From Hypomesus transpacificus (Eukaryota > Chordata > Actinopteri > Osmeriformes > Osmeridae): a stretch of 64,000 nt of DNA. Each line of letters opens with the position of its first letter. Positions within the stretch are counted from its first letter, which is position 1. The stretch lies in NCBI RefSeq assembly GCF_021917145.1, contig NC_061083.1, positions 1,381,951-1,445,950 of the forward strand. The letters are read 5' to 3'. Below, one piece after another: positions 1 through 14,200 of the stretch. Below the pieces are notes generated by a model. It saw nothing but the letters and a program-made list of their open reading frames with translations. It had not been told where the DNA came from and did no database searches. Position numbers and translations under genes: made by a program.

Positions 1-1384
1 TCATTGTGAATTATAGATGACAACTGTGTTGTAGTTGTGTTAACTGTTTGCCGCCTGTGTTTACCATTTTGCAGTACAAGTGCATCACAGTGCAAACATT
101 TTTAGTGAGTGAGAATGTGTTTAGAGTTTTGCCTGATGATTGTGAGTGACTGATTCGACAAATGAGTTCAGTGAGTGAGAATGTGGTTTCGTGTTTTAGC
201 AATTGTGAAAAACTGTATCACAAAAAATACAAAAAAGCTAAGGAAAATAAACACAATTACATGTTACATTCGTCTGATCCAATAACATAAATTATCATTG
301 TTTAAATGAAACACAACATCTCAAGCAAAAATGTGTTTATTTTTTAATTTTTTAAAGCTTTTAATATGCCTTTTTCATTTTGTTCTTTACAGTAACTCTG
401 TTCTTTGCTCCATGTACTAAAATCCAAGCACTATCAAAAAAGCCAACTAAAATAAAGCACACACTACATTCACTCTTTGCTCTTGTCGATCAGGTTGCAT
501 TATCAGCATCACACTAGATGTTTTCCCTCACAATATATTAAGGAAAATATCTCCTTGCATGGCACAGTACAAGGTCTAACTGTTATGCATGAATTAGGAC
601 TGATTGATGGTTGAACTGTGGTGCAAAGAAGTTTTGCACATAATGAGAAGAGGTTCACAGTTATGGGAATGATTTGGATCGAGACCAAATTTTGGACATT
701 GGCTGTTCACCTAAGAAATGTGCTTGGCAGTGTATGAAAGCAATGTAAAATGTATTTCTGTTTTGCAAAAAGAACACTGTTTTGCTTGTTAGGTTATGAT
801 GGAGATTAATTTATTTGCAAACAATAGACTCAACAATTGACTCAATTTCAGTAGACCAAGTTTCTTGACATTGTGTTACAGTAACAGGTTTGCAGAATTG
901 AATCATTTCAGGGAATCTGTTTTATATTATGCTTATTCAGTTGCCAAAATTTACTAAATACTCTGTGGCAATAGTTAGAAATAGATCACTATAATTTATC
1001 AGTTAATCTAGCTGTCAAACGTGATTAAAGAATGTGCAGAACAGCAACTGAATCTCTGGTTTGTAAACACAAAGCTATTGAAAGTAGTAACTCACTGGCA
1101 TAATCGAATCTATCAAATCTAATCAGGTATAATTACCATGTCATTCACTAAGCTTTCTCAATGGTTAATGCATTCCTTTTGGGTTCCCTAAGCCGATTGT
1201 TGCAATTGCCATACTTTTTGTCCTTTCTGAAGGGATACATTACTGTAAATGCTTAGAACAAACATTGTGGGCAACATGTGGAGGGGTAGACAGATCAAGG
1301 ACAGCCTAGATGTTAATTATGCCCTGTCCGGTGTCATGTTTCACACAGGCCATCTGAAAATAAATGACAACTGCTTGTGCCACT

Positions 1385-1437
<53 letters not shown>

Positions 1438-1589
1438 GGAGAGAGGGAGAGAGGGGAACAGATATTGGCTCAGTATTTCACATCAGTATGTCGGCACAGA
1501 GCATCAATGCTAATTGTCTTTTCTCTTTCTTCAAATTCCTTCTCTCTTCTTTACCATTATCCCATTCTCGATCTGTCTGTTGTCTCCAG
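1..1589. other. Upstream/intergenic sequence, no gene seen
   Basis: AT-rich sequence upstream of the growth hormone receptor coding exons. I see no coding exon. The first 200 bases contain a loosely repeated 'gtgagtgagaatgtg' motif, which may be part of an old repeat. A GA microsatellite lies close to the first coding exon. A non-coding first exon and promoter for the receptor must lie here or further upstream, but I could not place them. Confidence 0.5.
1389..1456 (+). repeat. GA microsatellite
   Basis: About 68 bases of (GA)n, interrupted by GGGAGA units towards the end. It lies 130 bases before the splice acceptor of the first coding exon of the growth hormone receptor. The Arg-Glu repeat ORFs read through it are artefacts. 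Confidence 0.95.
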
Positions 1590-1607
1590 CAAAAGGAATA
1601 GCACGTT

Positions 1608-4600
1608 ATGGCCTCTTCATCATCATCCCTCTGCCGCATCATCCTTCTCTACCTGCTCCCCTCCTGTAGTTGGTTGACTGCTCTGGGACTTTCACCCATG
1701 GACAGCATGACATCATCAGGTAGGTCCCTGCTAATCTCAATCACACATATGTATGTATGTTCACACACACTCTCATGCACAAACACACAAATGTGCACCG
1801 GGTGGCACTTTCATTTCTGACCAATAATTGTTTCACAGCTCATCACCTTGACATTATCTGCTTATGCTCTTTCTGTAGTTTTAATCGTGGCATTAGCAGT
1901 TAGATTATAATACCCATCATATTGAAACAAATGTCTGTCAAAGAAGTCTGTATTTGCCAAGAGGACTGAGTCAGTGTTGGGCAAATCTCTCCCTTCTCAA
2001 GTCAAACAGACCACAGATCAATTCAACTGTGGAGGGTAAATATTGGACCCAGTCTGAGTCAAAGTCCATGGACAGGATGGAAGGAAAGATAGTGGGAGGG
2101 TGGGATTGGTGCAAGAGAAAGAGGGAGGAATGGGAGGAACAGATGGATGGTTCGAGGGCCCACATGTGTATCTAACTGGCTCAGCACGCACTTGCGAGGA
2201 AACCACAAGAAGCAAGAACGCTGTGTTGGAATGGAGAGCTGCTAAATTTGGTTTGAATGAGGGACACTCCGGAATTTAAAATTGATTTGTTTTGGGTTGC
2301 CACATAGTTGTAGGAATGTTGCTGTAGTTCTCAGAGTGTGTGCAGTGTGTGTCTGAACAGTATGTGTGTGTGCATTTGTGCATGTACTTGTGTTTTAGGA
2401 CAGTGACCCATGTCTGGTTAATTCAGGACTAAAAAATCTGGGAACTCATGTATAAACGTTGCGTACGCACAAAAAGCTTGCGTACGCTGGTTGAATGTGT
2501 GGGCCGTTTTGAGCAAACGAAAAAGTATTGTCTGGCTCTGTAACACGGCAAATTTAACTGAAAAGTGCCGAAACTCACCAAACATTACAAAATTAAGTTA
2601 CCACTACTACGTTTATGACGTAGACTATTCAAAAAACATAAAAATAAAAGTTTTATCATTAAGGTGGATGATCACACCAAAACCCAAAACTGGAAATGTT
2701 ATATAGCCTTCTGTTTAATCCGCTACCACTTAATAACTTCTGTTCAACTTGAGGGTGTCAAACAAACGACAAAATCACTGTTACAATGCGCCACCACTCG
2801 TTTCTTAATTAAAAGTTTGACATCGGACCATTTCTTCTTAATTTCTGCCGTGGTCCGGTTCTCCGAACCCATAGCATTTATGTCACTATAATAATAATAA
2901 TGATTTTATTTGTAATCAGGGCCGGCGCAAGCACCTTTGCCAAGATATTTCAACAGCACTCCCCCCCCCTCCCCCCCCCCCCCCCCCCCCACGGTTAATT
3001 AATGGACGGACTTCGTAATTTGGCGCCCCATAGCAAACACCGGCCCTGTTTGTGATGCACCTTACATTGAGCTAAATCTCAAAGTGCTACAGGTTAAAAA
3101 CAAGAAAGGGCGCCAATAGTGACAGTTTTCCACTGCGCCGACTTTCTTTTGACGCTAATACCTTATGACAGGCCACCAAACAGGACATATTTTCTCGCCT
3201 CCACCTCGGTTGCCAGAATCTGTGAGATCGTTTATTAAATGCATTTATTAATGAACGTTCATTTTAGGTGATGAATACCGTTTATTCGAAGAAATACGGT
3301 AATTCAGACAAATAAATGACCTCAGGAGCGCATTTATAGTCCATCTGCTTATTGATTTATGGGAGGGAGGCAAGGCGGGGTCAATGGCTTGTTCACGTGC
3401 GGTCAATCTCACGTTGATTGTGATTTATAAAGGAAAGGTGCGCAGGACCTGGCATACGACCGGTTGTATACATGTGAATATTTCTGTGTGTAGGTACTTT
3501 TCGAATTTTGGCCGTGCGCCAAAACTTTTCTGGTATGAAAGCTGCGCAATCTTTCATACATGAGGCCCCTAACCACCAGTGGTTGGACTGGCTCCACCAG
3601 TGTCTGAGGATGCATGGATTATGCAGTCATGAAAGCACTTCCTAATGTACTAAGACGTGGGCCCCTCTTGGCACTTTGAGGATTTATGGTGTTGGCAGTG
3701 GATCAGAACTCTCTCCAGACTGTGACCTGTGGTTTAGAGGTTGCTTTTAAGCATGGGATAGCTGGAGAGCAAATGAGAGTAAATTAATAAGAGAGGCCAA
3801 GGGATGAAGGGAAAGTGAATGAAAGAAGAAGGGAGAGTGGGGGTGATGGGAAATAAAAAAAAGATTTGTTGGTTGTCTTTTGTGCATTTGTGGCTTGGCC
3901 TAAGTATGTCTACACATAACTGAATCACAAATGGTTAGGCATAGATCCAAGAACCTGACCCCTAAGATCTTTTCCCAACCTGGCTATCTGAGAGCCTCTG
4001 TCTAAGTTTTTAATCTTCACCAGGTTTGCAGAACCTCACGATTATTATTCAGGCCTCAGTAGCCATGTTGACCCAGTGTCTTCAAATAAACTGTCTACCT
4101 CCCTTTCCAGACTATTTTGATTGGTTACCAACCAGGCCCGTGGAATAGCCAACTGGCCCACTCTTCCTCAGCAACCATGACACATATGTATACAAAGAAG
4201 AGCTGCTGATAGAGAAAGTATCCTCTATCCTCCTTCCCTCCCTTTCTTTCCTCCTTCATTCCTTCCGCTCGACATTTCTTGTTTTCTCCATCTCCCCAAA
4301 AATGACTTGTATGACAGGACTTAATTAGTAAAAGCTGTGTAGGGTTTCACATACTTGACCCTGTTCATCGTCAGGGGTGGTACATTGAATGATAACTAAG
4401 ACTTCCTTACATCACAGTATTGTCTTATAAAACAAATACTCACAGACTAAAATCTATTTGTTGCCGAATTGTGTATGTCCAATTGTCTGTCTTGAGTTTC
4501 TAAGTAAATATATGCTTGATGTTTTCAATATTGGGTCTGGGTGGTTGTTTTTCACAGTTTTTCATTGGGTATGAAACCGAATTTGTACCATTGTTCTATC

Positions 4601-7600
4601 TCTTCTTTTGCTTTGTTTTTTAGGCCCTCCTCATATGACCTTGGCCATGAGATCTGGCTTCTTTCTCTTTCCAAATGACAATAATCACCTTTGAGTAGGC
4701 ACAATTTAAAAACTTTGTTTTGTCACGTTTGCCTTACAATTTATTTAATTCATTTGCAATGTTATGATTGTTTTCTTTTGTCTTCGTGCTTTATTATACA
4801 GATTTTAAGTGTGACTGGAAAGTAAAGGAGAGAGGGAAAAACATGCAGCAAACAGCCAAAGATGGATTTGATTCCTGGCCCCCATTTGCAATGTTATTTA
4901 AATTAATCTTAATGCTTAATTCTTGCTCTAATTTCTCCAATAAAGTGAAATAACAGTGATTTGAGTATATTTTGTATAATAATAATTAGGCTACACAAGG
5001 CAAAATATTGCTGCTGCTTCAGTCACCGCTTTAGTCAGCAGATGTCAAATTAGTTACCCTGAGCATTTTATTTTTTTATTGCCACCTAAGGCACATTTGC
5101 ATAGATTTCACCAAAAGTGTTATAATTCAAGCATAATTTAGGCATATATTGTTTTCCGCATTTTTGCATGTAATTTATAATTTGAGTTTGCCAGTTAACA
5201 TTATAAGTAAGTCAAAAAACTTCCATACTCAATTAGGTCCAATGGTTAATTGTAAGTTTGTAGCTGACCAATTCGTTTACACCAGAGCCTTAGCTGTTAC
5301 CACTGTGCCTTTGCAGATCCTTGCTCCCATTCAAAGCATTGCATTGTTGACTTTTTATTATTATAGTAGTGCATGTCAATCGATCTAGCCTCCCTTACCC
5401 AATTTGGACATTATTAAGCAATTACGTCCAATGGTAAATTCATGCGGGGGGCATCTGCGTTCTATAATTGCCTTCATTCTTTTGGGAAGGATTTCCAATA
5501 GACTTGGGAATATTTATGCTGGATTTGCTTCCATTTAGCCACAAGAGCATTAGAGAAGTTGGGTGCTGATGTTGGGTGATTAGACTTGGCTTGCAGATGG
5601 TGTTAGAATTGATCCCTATTTAGTTTGATAATTGTGTTTAGGTCAGGGATCTGTGCAGGTCAGTCAAGTGTTTCTAAACCAAACTCAACAAAACATTTTT
5701 CTATCATGCTTTGTGCATGGGGGCATTATCAAGTCAAAACACGAAACAGTATTTCTAAATTGTTGCCTCTTTAATGTCTCAAATGACAATGAATATTTCC
5801 ACCAGTAGAACTAACAAAACTGTGAAATACAGCATGATGACACACATACTGCCAAACACATGTAGTTGCAGGAGTTACCAGTCCTATTACAGGTTTATAA
5901 TGGGATAATTATGTAAAGTATACAGTGTATTACACATCAGACTGCATATTTTAGTTTATGGCTCAGTCAAGAGATGTCACAGTTTATTTTATGCTACCTA
6001 AACAATGACAAATGCATTGTAAATGTCTTTTTTCTGAAGGAACAGAACAGCAAAACATTCCGCATTATCACACGTAGCATTTCAGATTTCACTTACAGTT
6101 GGGAGTGTTTGCGTTTCCATTGCTGTTTTTAGATGTGTGCGACGTGTTCTTGACTCAAATCTGTGATGTCGAAATCAGTAAAGGGAGAGCGGGGAGCAGA
6201 AATCAATAGTACCTTCAGACACGTATTTATTGCTGCGCCAAATATAGGGTCTGGATGAGACTGAGGAGAGGAGTAGTGGTCAGGAGGAGGGTGATGAAAG
6301 CAGGAGGCAGCAAATGGAAAAGCCTCTGGGGCTGGGAAAGAGGGAGGTGTTAAGGTGTACGGTACATGGAAGAGCAACACAAGTGTGTAAGGAGTGAGGG
6401 TTGGGGGGGGGGTAATGAGGTTTAAGTGGGGGGGTGATGTGATATTAAGCCTATCATTTCTTTCAAAAGAAGATACATTGAATTGAATTCAGATTGTGTG
6501 TAGGCTTCACAGCACAGATTTTGTTATTCTAGTCCATACTCTAGCATAGTCAGGATACAGTGACAATGAGATTAAAGTGTCCATTTAAGAGTAGAGTCTG
6601 GTCCAGAGCAGTCTCAAAGAGAAACATTGAAATGCATAGTGTTCGTTGTATTAGCTTGAAGCGTTATTTTTATAAGCTATAGACTTATAAACATATATTC
6701 ACTACATATAAAGGATATGCAAAGTACTGTAAAATATGATTAGTTTAGTGTACATAATTATTAACTGGACAAGTACTTTTGTTGCCATCAAATTGGAGGA
6801 TTATGTCTATAAAATGCTATGATACAAGTCATATAGAAATTAATTGAAAGATAACCAAAAGTGTAAGTTGACAGTCAGCTATTTAGTATCATTGTCAATG
6901 CACTGAATCCTGTCAAACTCAAACAGGACCAGAGTGTCTAACCAAAGGATTAATAAATGTGTTGTTGGCAAAGAATTTTGTTGGCAAATAATTTTGTATG
7001 TCTGCTCAGTATATGGACACCTAGTCAAAATTGATCATGAGCATTCATTTGCGGTTGACAAATGCTTTGTTTCTGTAATTACCTCCAACCTTCTGGTTAG
7101 GCTTTGATGCCAGATTTCAGCCATTAGAGCATATAGGTTGGGAACTGAAGGAAATCTTCAAGCTAAAACATTACCAATCACTTTCGAGAAAAACAAGGTT
7201 AAATGTGGAGTCGCCACGATTTAAACAGGAAACTACCAAGACTCTTTGTAAATTGGTTCCAGCTGTTTCATCGTATAAATCCAAATGATTAATGTAGATA
7301 AATTAATGCAAGTAAAATGATGAGATTCTAAATTTCTCTTTCTACCACCTCGCCTTTCTTTCTCTCGCTCTCTTTTGTGCCCACACTCAGATCCCTTTCT
7401 CCGGGGCCCTCACTTCACCTCCTGTAAGTCCCATGAGCAGGAGACGTTCCGATGTTGGTGGAGCTCTGGAAGTTTCCAGAACCTCTCAGAACCTGGAGCT
7501 CTTCGAGTCTTCTACCTAAAGAAGAGCAAGTGAGTGTGTGCATGTGCAAATGTTACTAATTTAGCTTTTGATCTCACCCACAATTTGTGAAATACATTTT

Positions 7601-10600
7601 TCCACTCTCTCTTTGCCTACCTTCTATTCCTTCAACCTTCTATTCCTTCAACCTTCTATTCCTTCTATTCTATTCCCTCTATTCCTCAGCTCCATTTCCA
7701 GTGAATGGAGGGAGTGTCCTGAATACTCCTCCTCAGTGGAGAACGAGTGTTACTTCAACAAGAACCACACTTTCATCTGGACCAACTACTGCGTGGAGCT
7801 GCGCTCCCAGAACCAGAACATCACCTATGACCAGTTTTGCTTCTCTGTGGAGAATATTGGTGAGGCCCAGTACTGAACAACACCGACATGGATCAAATGA
7901 CTCAAGATAGAATTGGACACTGATTGTGCAGGATTCTGATAATAAGTGGCTTACAAAGTAGAATAGAATATTTGTCCTCATGTTATGGCCCTGTACTCAT
8001 CCTCTCACATAAAAAATTGCTTGTTGGGCATCATAGATCAGCCTTGTTAGCAAAAGTATTATAATGCAGCATCTTCTGTTGATATAATCTAAACAGCCAA
8101 TTGTCTCCTGGAGTTTGAATTTGACAATATTTTGACTGCTGTTGGTCATGTTCTAGTTTGACCTGCGCCAACAGTGTGACAATCTCTGAGTCTATAAAAG
8201 AGCACATCTGGAGCGTATTTCATGAGCAGTAAATATTCTTGTTTGGAAGATTATGACAAGGGTGGATGGATGGATGGATGGATGGGTGGGCAGGCGGGCA
8301 ACCAGATGTTGATATTTGTCCCTTTGCCCTCTGATAGTGCACCCTGACCCCCCTGTGAGACTGAACTGGACTCTGCTGAACGTGAGCCTCTCAGGCCTGC
8401 ACTATGACATCATGATGAGCTGGGACCCTCCACCTTCGGCAGATGTCAAACTAGGCTGGATGAAACTTGTCTACGAAGTCCAGTACAGAATGAAAAAAAG
8501 CACACACTGGGATGCGGTAAATGATACACAGGCAGACACCAACACTCACACACACAATTTCTGATACCAACATTCTAAGGCTTAAGATTTGTCCGACCTC
8601 TTTCCCTCCAGTTGGATGTTGACAGGTACACCCAGCAGACCATCTATGGCCTTCACACAGAAGATGAGTACGAGGTGCACGTGCGCTGCAGGATGCTTGG
8701 ATTCACAAACTTCGGGGACTTCAGTGACTCTGTCTTTGTGTATGTGCCAGGAGGTTCCAGCAAAGGTAAGATGTCAGGAAGTGAGATCATGGACAAGGGA
8801 CAGAGTCTTTTTACATAATGATCAGACAAGTATGATGTGATTGTTGAGGAGGGGATTGTGGTGAGGCAAATTGTGAGATCCATCCCAAAGGGGGTCTTAT
8901 GCTTATTCAGTTGTTTTGAAATGATTAATGAGGAGGATATTTTGACTTTCTCTCTTAGAGTCCTCGTTTCCAGTTACGCTGGTCCTCATCTTTGGGGTTG
9001 TGGGTGTGATTACACTCTGTATGCTTATTGTCTTCTCTCAACAGCAGAGGTAAGCACACTCTCTCTCTCTCTTTTTCTCTCTCTCTATCTCTCACACACA
9101 CCCACATACCAACCAACCATCCAAACAGAAAATATATGATATCATCATTGTCGAAATATGTTCCTCCTCCCCTTTCAGACTGATGGTGGTACTACTGCCC
9201 CCTGTTCCAGAACCCAAAATCAAAGGGATAGACCCAGAACTACTTAAGGTACTACATCACAGATCAATTGTGTGTGTGTGTGTTTGTTTGTTTGTATGAG
9301 AGAGACAAAGAGAAAGAAAAGGAGACAGAGAGAGCGAAATACAACTAAGAATGCAGTATTCTTGTTTAATAATATCACCTAAAGCAGCCAAAAATACAGT
9401 ATATGTGACATGTGCTGGTAAAAAGGTCTGCACGTCATCAATCTTCAAGTCGCGCTAAGATTATTTATTAAGAGTTTTGAAGAAGTCACATAATAGACAA
9501 CATTTTTAGGGTAACTGGATACTCATAATTTGTCGTGCGGAGAATCGATAGCCATGTATTTGAATGCCTTCCTTAGCCAAATTGTTGTTAGCTATGTTTG
9601 CTAGCACAGTTGCAACAGCGATGTCCATATGGTTGGGGTGGAGTTAACCATTGTTAACCATTGTTCCCACCCCATTACCTGCCAGTAGAAAGTGAAAAAA
9701 ATCTAAATCTTTCAAGGAGATTCTCTCCACTAGTTGATTTAAGAGGTACCAACATTCAAATAAGCAAATCTCATTCCAATATTTTCAGATTGAATGCATG
9801 ATACATATCCATGATACTTCATTTGAAAGCTTACAATCTGCACTTGATGTGTACTAAAATACCAGCACCTGTCACGTATGTCATATTCAATCAGTAATTG
9901 GCAAGTGTTGCACAACTTTTAACCAGAATGTTCTGTGTTTTATAAAAACTAAAAAAACAATGTTTTAAAGGTTATGGTAAACAATAATGACAGCAATATC
10001 AGATGGGTTATGAAGGCTTTGCCAGTTGGCCATTGTGCTTCTGTCGGTTTATGTCTGTCTCTCATCACCTTGATCCCACCAGAAAGGGAAACTGGAGGAG
10101 CTGAACTTCATCCTGAGTGGCGGGGGTATGGGGGGGCTCCACTCGTACTCTCAGGATCTCTACCAGGATGAACCCTGGGTGGAGTTCATCGAGGTGGACT
10201 GGAAGTCTGAGCTCGAGGAAAAAGAGGACAATCAGAGCTCTGACACCGAGCATCTACTCGCGCTGCCTTACCCAAGCCACCACACTCACCTGGGCTGCAC
10301 ACACACTCTCAGGTACGCTCTAGGTTCAGTGGTACTCAGATGTTGGGTTTGTTGATGCTAATTTGCGCATGGTGTAATTGTCTCGCTATGTAATGATACA
10401 TTTCTCTCTCTCACTCCTCTCAGTATCCCTGATGATGACTCTGGTCGAGCTAGCTGCTACGAGCCAGACCTTCCTGAGCCGGGGGCTCTATTGTTGATGT
10501 CTACCCTTCTGTCCAGCCAACTCCACAAAGGTGAGCCCCTTCTGGGTAACCAAAGTTGGGTGAAAACCCCGAACCGGGAGGTTCCAGTTTTTGGCCTGGC

Positions 10601-11258
10601 TCCAGAAGTCCAGACTCAACTGGAAGAGACTCAGAGCTGCGTCAACGTGGATTTCTACGCTCAGGTGAGTGATATTACTCCCGCTGGAGGGGTGATGCTG
10701 TCCCCTGGTCAACAACCACGTTCCCAAGAGAACAGCACCATCACGGAGCAGAGCGCGAAAGTTAAAGAGGAGAAATGCGAAGAAGAGAGTGAAGCTGAGG
10801 AGTGGAGGAAGAGGGTGAAGCAGCTGTTGGTGTTACATCCTGAGGGAGGGGGCTACACCACGGAAAGTAGTGCCCGCCACGTCAACACCCCCATCCCCCC
10901 TTTACCCAGAGAGGAATACCAAACTGTGCCCCCCCAGTCCCTGGAGACCACATTTCAGCAGGGGTTCTTCTTGCACCCTGGTGCAGTGGTAGGGGAGTAC
11001 CAGTCCCCCTACATCGTCCCTGAGTCTCCCCCAGCCTTGTTCCTCCCCCCTGTTTCGGACTACACTGTGGTACAGGATGTTGACTGCCAGCACAGCCTAC
11101 TCCTCAACCCTCACTCACCCCAGACCCCCCCACATGGCCCCCCTCAGCACCCCACAAAATCCAACCCCACCATACCCATTGACTACCTCTCTCCAGACCT
11201 GCTGAGAGAAACTACATCTCCTAACATAACTGGGGGTTTTGTAGGGAGTAACTCATAA
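1608..11258 (+). CDS. ghr: Growth hormone receptor (class I cytokine receptor), nine coding exons
   Basis: Single-pass receptor for growth hormone that signals through JAK2/STAT5. Coding exons: 1608-1719, 7391-7529, 7690-7859, 8338-8516, 8612-8765, 8959-9049, 9179-9248, 10083-10312, 10424-11258. All have GT-AG borders, and together they give 659 aa. In order: a hydrophobic signal peptide (about residues 8-30); the cytokine-receptor ectodomain with seven cysteines; the fish form FGDFS of the WSxWS-like motif near the end of exon 8612-8765; a transmembrane helix (about 256-278, starting FPVTLVLIFG); Box 1 (LLPPVPEPKIKG) encoded in 9179-9248; a Box 2-like acidic/Trp stretch (DEPWVEFIEVDW); and a long tail with several Tyr residues. 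The human exon 3 equivalent is absent, as expected for non-mammals. Seven ectodomain cysteines favour teleost GHR type 1 (ghra) over type 2, which lacks a cysteine pair; this is inference. The upstream acceptor is at 1588-1589. Selenoprotein P lies next, as in human. Confidence 0.95.
2440..3575. mobile_element. Interrupted DNA-transposon-like repeat with diverged inverted ends
   Basis: The left end reads 'ctcatgtataaacgttgcg' and the right end contains the near-inverse 'catacatgaggcccc', so the two ends form diverged terminal inverted repeats. The middle includes a second repeat-like piece around 2.92-3.06 kb with a long poly-C run at about 2961-2990. No transposase frame is visible, so this looks non-autonomous. 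The class is not determined. Confidence 0.45.
2961..2990 (+). repeat. Poly-C run
   Basis: About 30 bases that are almost all C, within the composite repeat of the receptor intron. Homopolymer length here may be inaccurate in the assembly. Confidence 0.9.
7616..7687 (+). repeat. Pyrimidine-rich short tandem repeat next to an acceptor
   Basis: Repeated 'ccttctattccttcaa'-type units run up to the splice acceptor of the receptor exon starting at 7690. They form an extended polypyrimidine tract. Confidence 0.75.
8264..8286 (+). repeat. (GGAT)n microsatellite
   Basis: A short run of ggat units in the receptor intron, about 50 bases before the exon at 8338. Confidence 0.85.
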
Positions 11259-14200
11259 TCACAAACAGACTGATTGTACATGAGCGCTGCTGCAAACCAA
11301 ATATGTCACAACATGACTAAACCGCATGAGTAAAACCCACACAGTTTGTGAGGGAAGATGCAGTAAGGAATTTTGTGAAAATAGAATTTGAAAGTTAGGT
11401 TCTGTCAGTACTTTTGAAGTTGAAATGTAACAGATCAAATGTTGTCAGAGAACGGTTTTTGAAGGCTCGAGGGGGTTAAAAGTGAAATTTATGTTAAACG
11501 CATCCTATCAGAACAAACTTTCAAATCTAGCTTTTCTACACACTTCTTCACCCATCCAGCACAAGAGCCAACCAACAAGTTGTGACTGACTGAAGCTTTA
11601 TGCACAATATCTGTTCCTTGGTGCCATTTTACTCTGCCTTAACTCTTCTTAAGAACATTATGATTTGAACAAACTATGTCTATATTAGCTCGTGTTTTCA
11701 CAATGTTTTGATGAAGTCATATTGTACAAGTTGAAGAAGGCAGCAGTACAGTCTGCAATTATAAAGGAAAACGTTCTTTCTATACTCTCAAGAATGATAG
11801 CTGTGGCTATTATATACCAACCCTATAGCAGACTCTTCATTATAAATAAGGGGCTGTTGTCTGTGCTCCTTCATACGGTACATTAATTATCTTCTGATTA
11901 CCTCCAGTGAGGACCTGACACAGGACCATGGAATAAGAGCCATGAGACAGCATGTTGTTCACGCCACAGTGAGTTCAGGTGCAGAAATGAACTGATAGCA
12001 TGATCAAACAACAGTTATCTCTCTAGCAGCAGCAGGGAGGAGCCATCTGTAAATGGTTTCTATAAAATAGCCTTAATTACCAGACTTTACTTTTCTTGTG
12101 GAGGGACAATAACTGGAATCATGCTACGTATTTAAAGGTTCCTCTCAGTTTCTTTCATGATCTTTGTATACTATTAGTGCATATCTTATGTAAATGTCTG
12201 TCTTTTTTCAGTTAGGCTACTCTACTGTGCTTGAGCAAATACCAAGTACGTATAAAAAGTGGAAGACTAGTAGCTTGCACATTACCCCACCCTTACAAGC
12301 AACCCAACACAAACAACACATTCAATTAATCAAAACCTTGCAAAGAACCATGACTGTCAAATCAACACATTAAGCAAATAATAGAATCAGAACAACATTT
12401 TTGTTACATAGGAGCTGCTATGCAGTTACACTTCATTATGGTTTAGAGGTACAAGTTATTACACAAGTGAAACACACTGTGGAAGTTGGGATTTCCAGGT
12501 GTGTAGATATAATTGATCTTGTTTTATTAACACAACCTTCAACTGCCCTTCTACCATGTCCACTTATCCCATGCCTTTCCTGCATACTTTTCCTTCTTAT
12601 ACTTTAGTAAAAATCTATACCGCTAACACTGAATACCACTTAATTGCATAGCGATTCCCATGTACCTTCAATGTTTTAGATATTGCTATGCAGTTCCGTG
12701 TAGTTAATGTAACCTTAATGTAAAGTGTTGCCATCAATTCTACTAGATCACAGAGGTGTGTTGTATTGGATATAGATTAAATGTATCGCGATGGGGACGA
12801 TGTTAGGCATGAAGAGCAGCAGACAGTACCTTGTCAATGCATTATGAGCACACACAACGGACTGAAACAACTAACACAATGACCATGTGTTAATGACCTT
12901 TTATCCTTTATAAGAAGACCTTGATAACATCAAACAGCTATAAATAAGCTTTATTATTATGATGATTTCATAGGCTGCATTAAAAGCTCTCATTCCGTTA
13001 CAATGCCTGTTTTTAAAAGAATGATTCAAAAAGTGAAATATAGATCTTTGTAATGTTACTGCCTGATGAGATATTTATCTTCATGCTTCTGTAGAGTAAT
13101 GTGGTAGGTCATTCTGAACCCTCTGTGGCAACAGTTCACATACGCTTGGGAAATGAGGATATGCATAAGCATTATGAGATACTATGTATCACACAGCACG
13201 TCATGAGCCTTGCTTGCTCCCTTGGTCCCATTGAGAAACCTCTCAATGATCTTCGGCCTGTGCTGTGATCATTATGTTATCAACTAGAAATGTCTTAACT
13301 CTGTTAGTGCCCTAAAGTACATGTACGTCTGCATAAATATTTTGTTACAAATTCAAACATTGTACTGCTTGCTTGATTAGTACATGTTTCTATTTGCATT
13401 AAGCCTTACCAGAGGTAGGCCGAGTTTGCAAAGTATGCGGTGAAATGTAATGCATAAAGACCTAATTCTACCGTGTCATATGAAATATGTATAATCTATC
13501 TGCAATGTTTTGAATCCTAACTAATGTTAGGCTTAGATCTCTCTCAGTGTATACAGTAAATTAAGACATATTATTTAGAGAAATACACCGAAGAATAGGC
13601 TTCAGTTGTTTATTTTGTAATTGTGTATGTCTGCAGACTGGAAGGATTATGCATGGCAACCCGGCATATATTTTTTGCATACTGAAACTGAATGATGAGA
13701 CTCAGATAGTTGCCAAGGTTACAAATAGAAGGAATGGAATGTTTACGTTTGAGTTTTAACAGTATGTTGGTATGAGCGTATGTTAGTCAATTTTTGTTTA
13801 AACTTTGTAATCTTACTGACACTTTAAAGCATGCACTTTCTACAAATTGTATTACATATGAGTGGTGTAGTCCACAATTTGTATTACAGACTAAATCAAA
13901 ACTCTTTAAGCTATTTAATAATAATATAGGTTCTAACCCAATATAAAAATACTCCAACATAATAAGAACTCTGTAATATCAGTATGCTATTAGTGTTAAT
14001 ATGTTCATCTAATATTAAATGCTGTATACACTTTTGATCAGGATTGTTTGATAGATACACAGTAAAAAATATGGCATACTGTATGATTTGTGTAAAAAGT
14101 TATATCCCCCAAAGATGTGACCACAGAAGTTTGTCACGCATGGGCTCAAGAGTTTATAAAGAGGTTGAACAGAGGTAATAAAGATGTCTAGACTGCTTTA

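Larger units (their letters stand above)
1720..7390 (+). other. Long first coding intron of the growth hormone receptor
   Basis: A 5.7-kb intron between the signal-peptide exon and the first ectodomain exon. It holds interspersed repeats: one from about 2.44 to 3.57 kb, and one at about 5.39-5.77 kb that reads like a dispersed fish repeat. A G-rich stretch lies at about 6.4 kb. I saw no coding exon in it. Confidence 0.7.

Noticed and set aside
1249-1677. 142-aa ORF with an Arg-Glu repeat
   Set aside because: It is the translation of a GA microsatellite in receptor 5' sequence.
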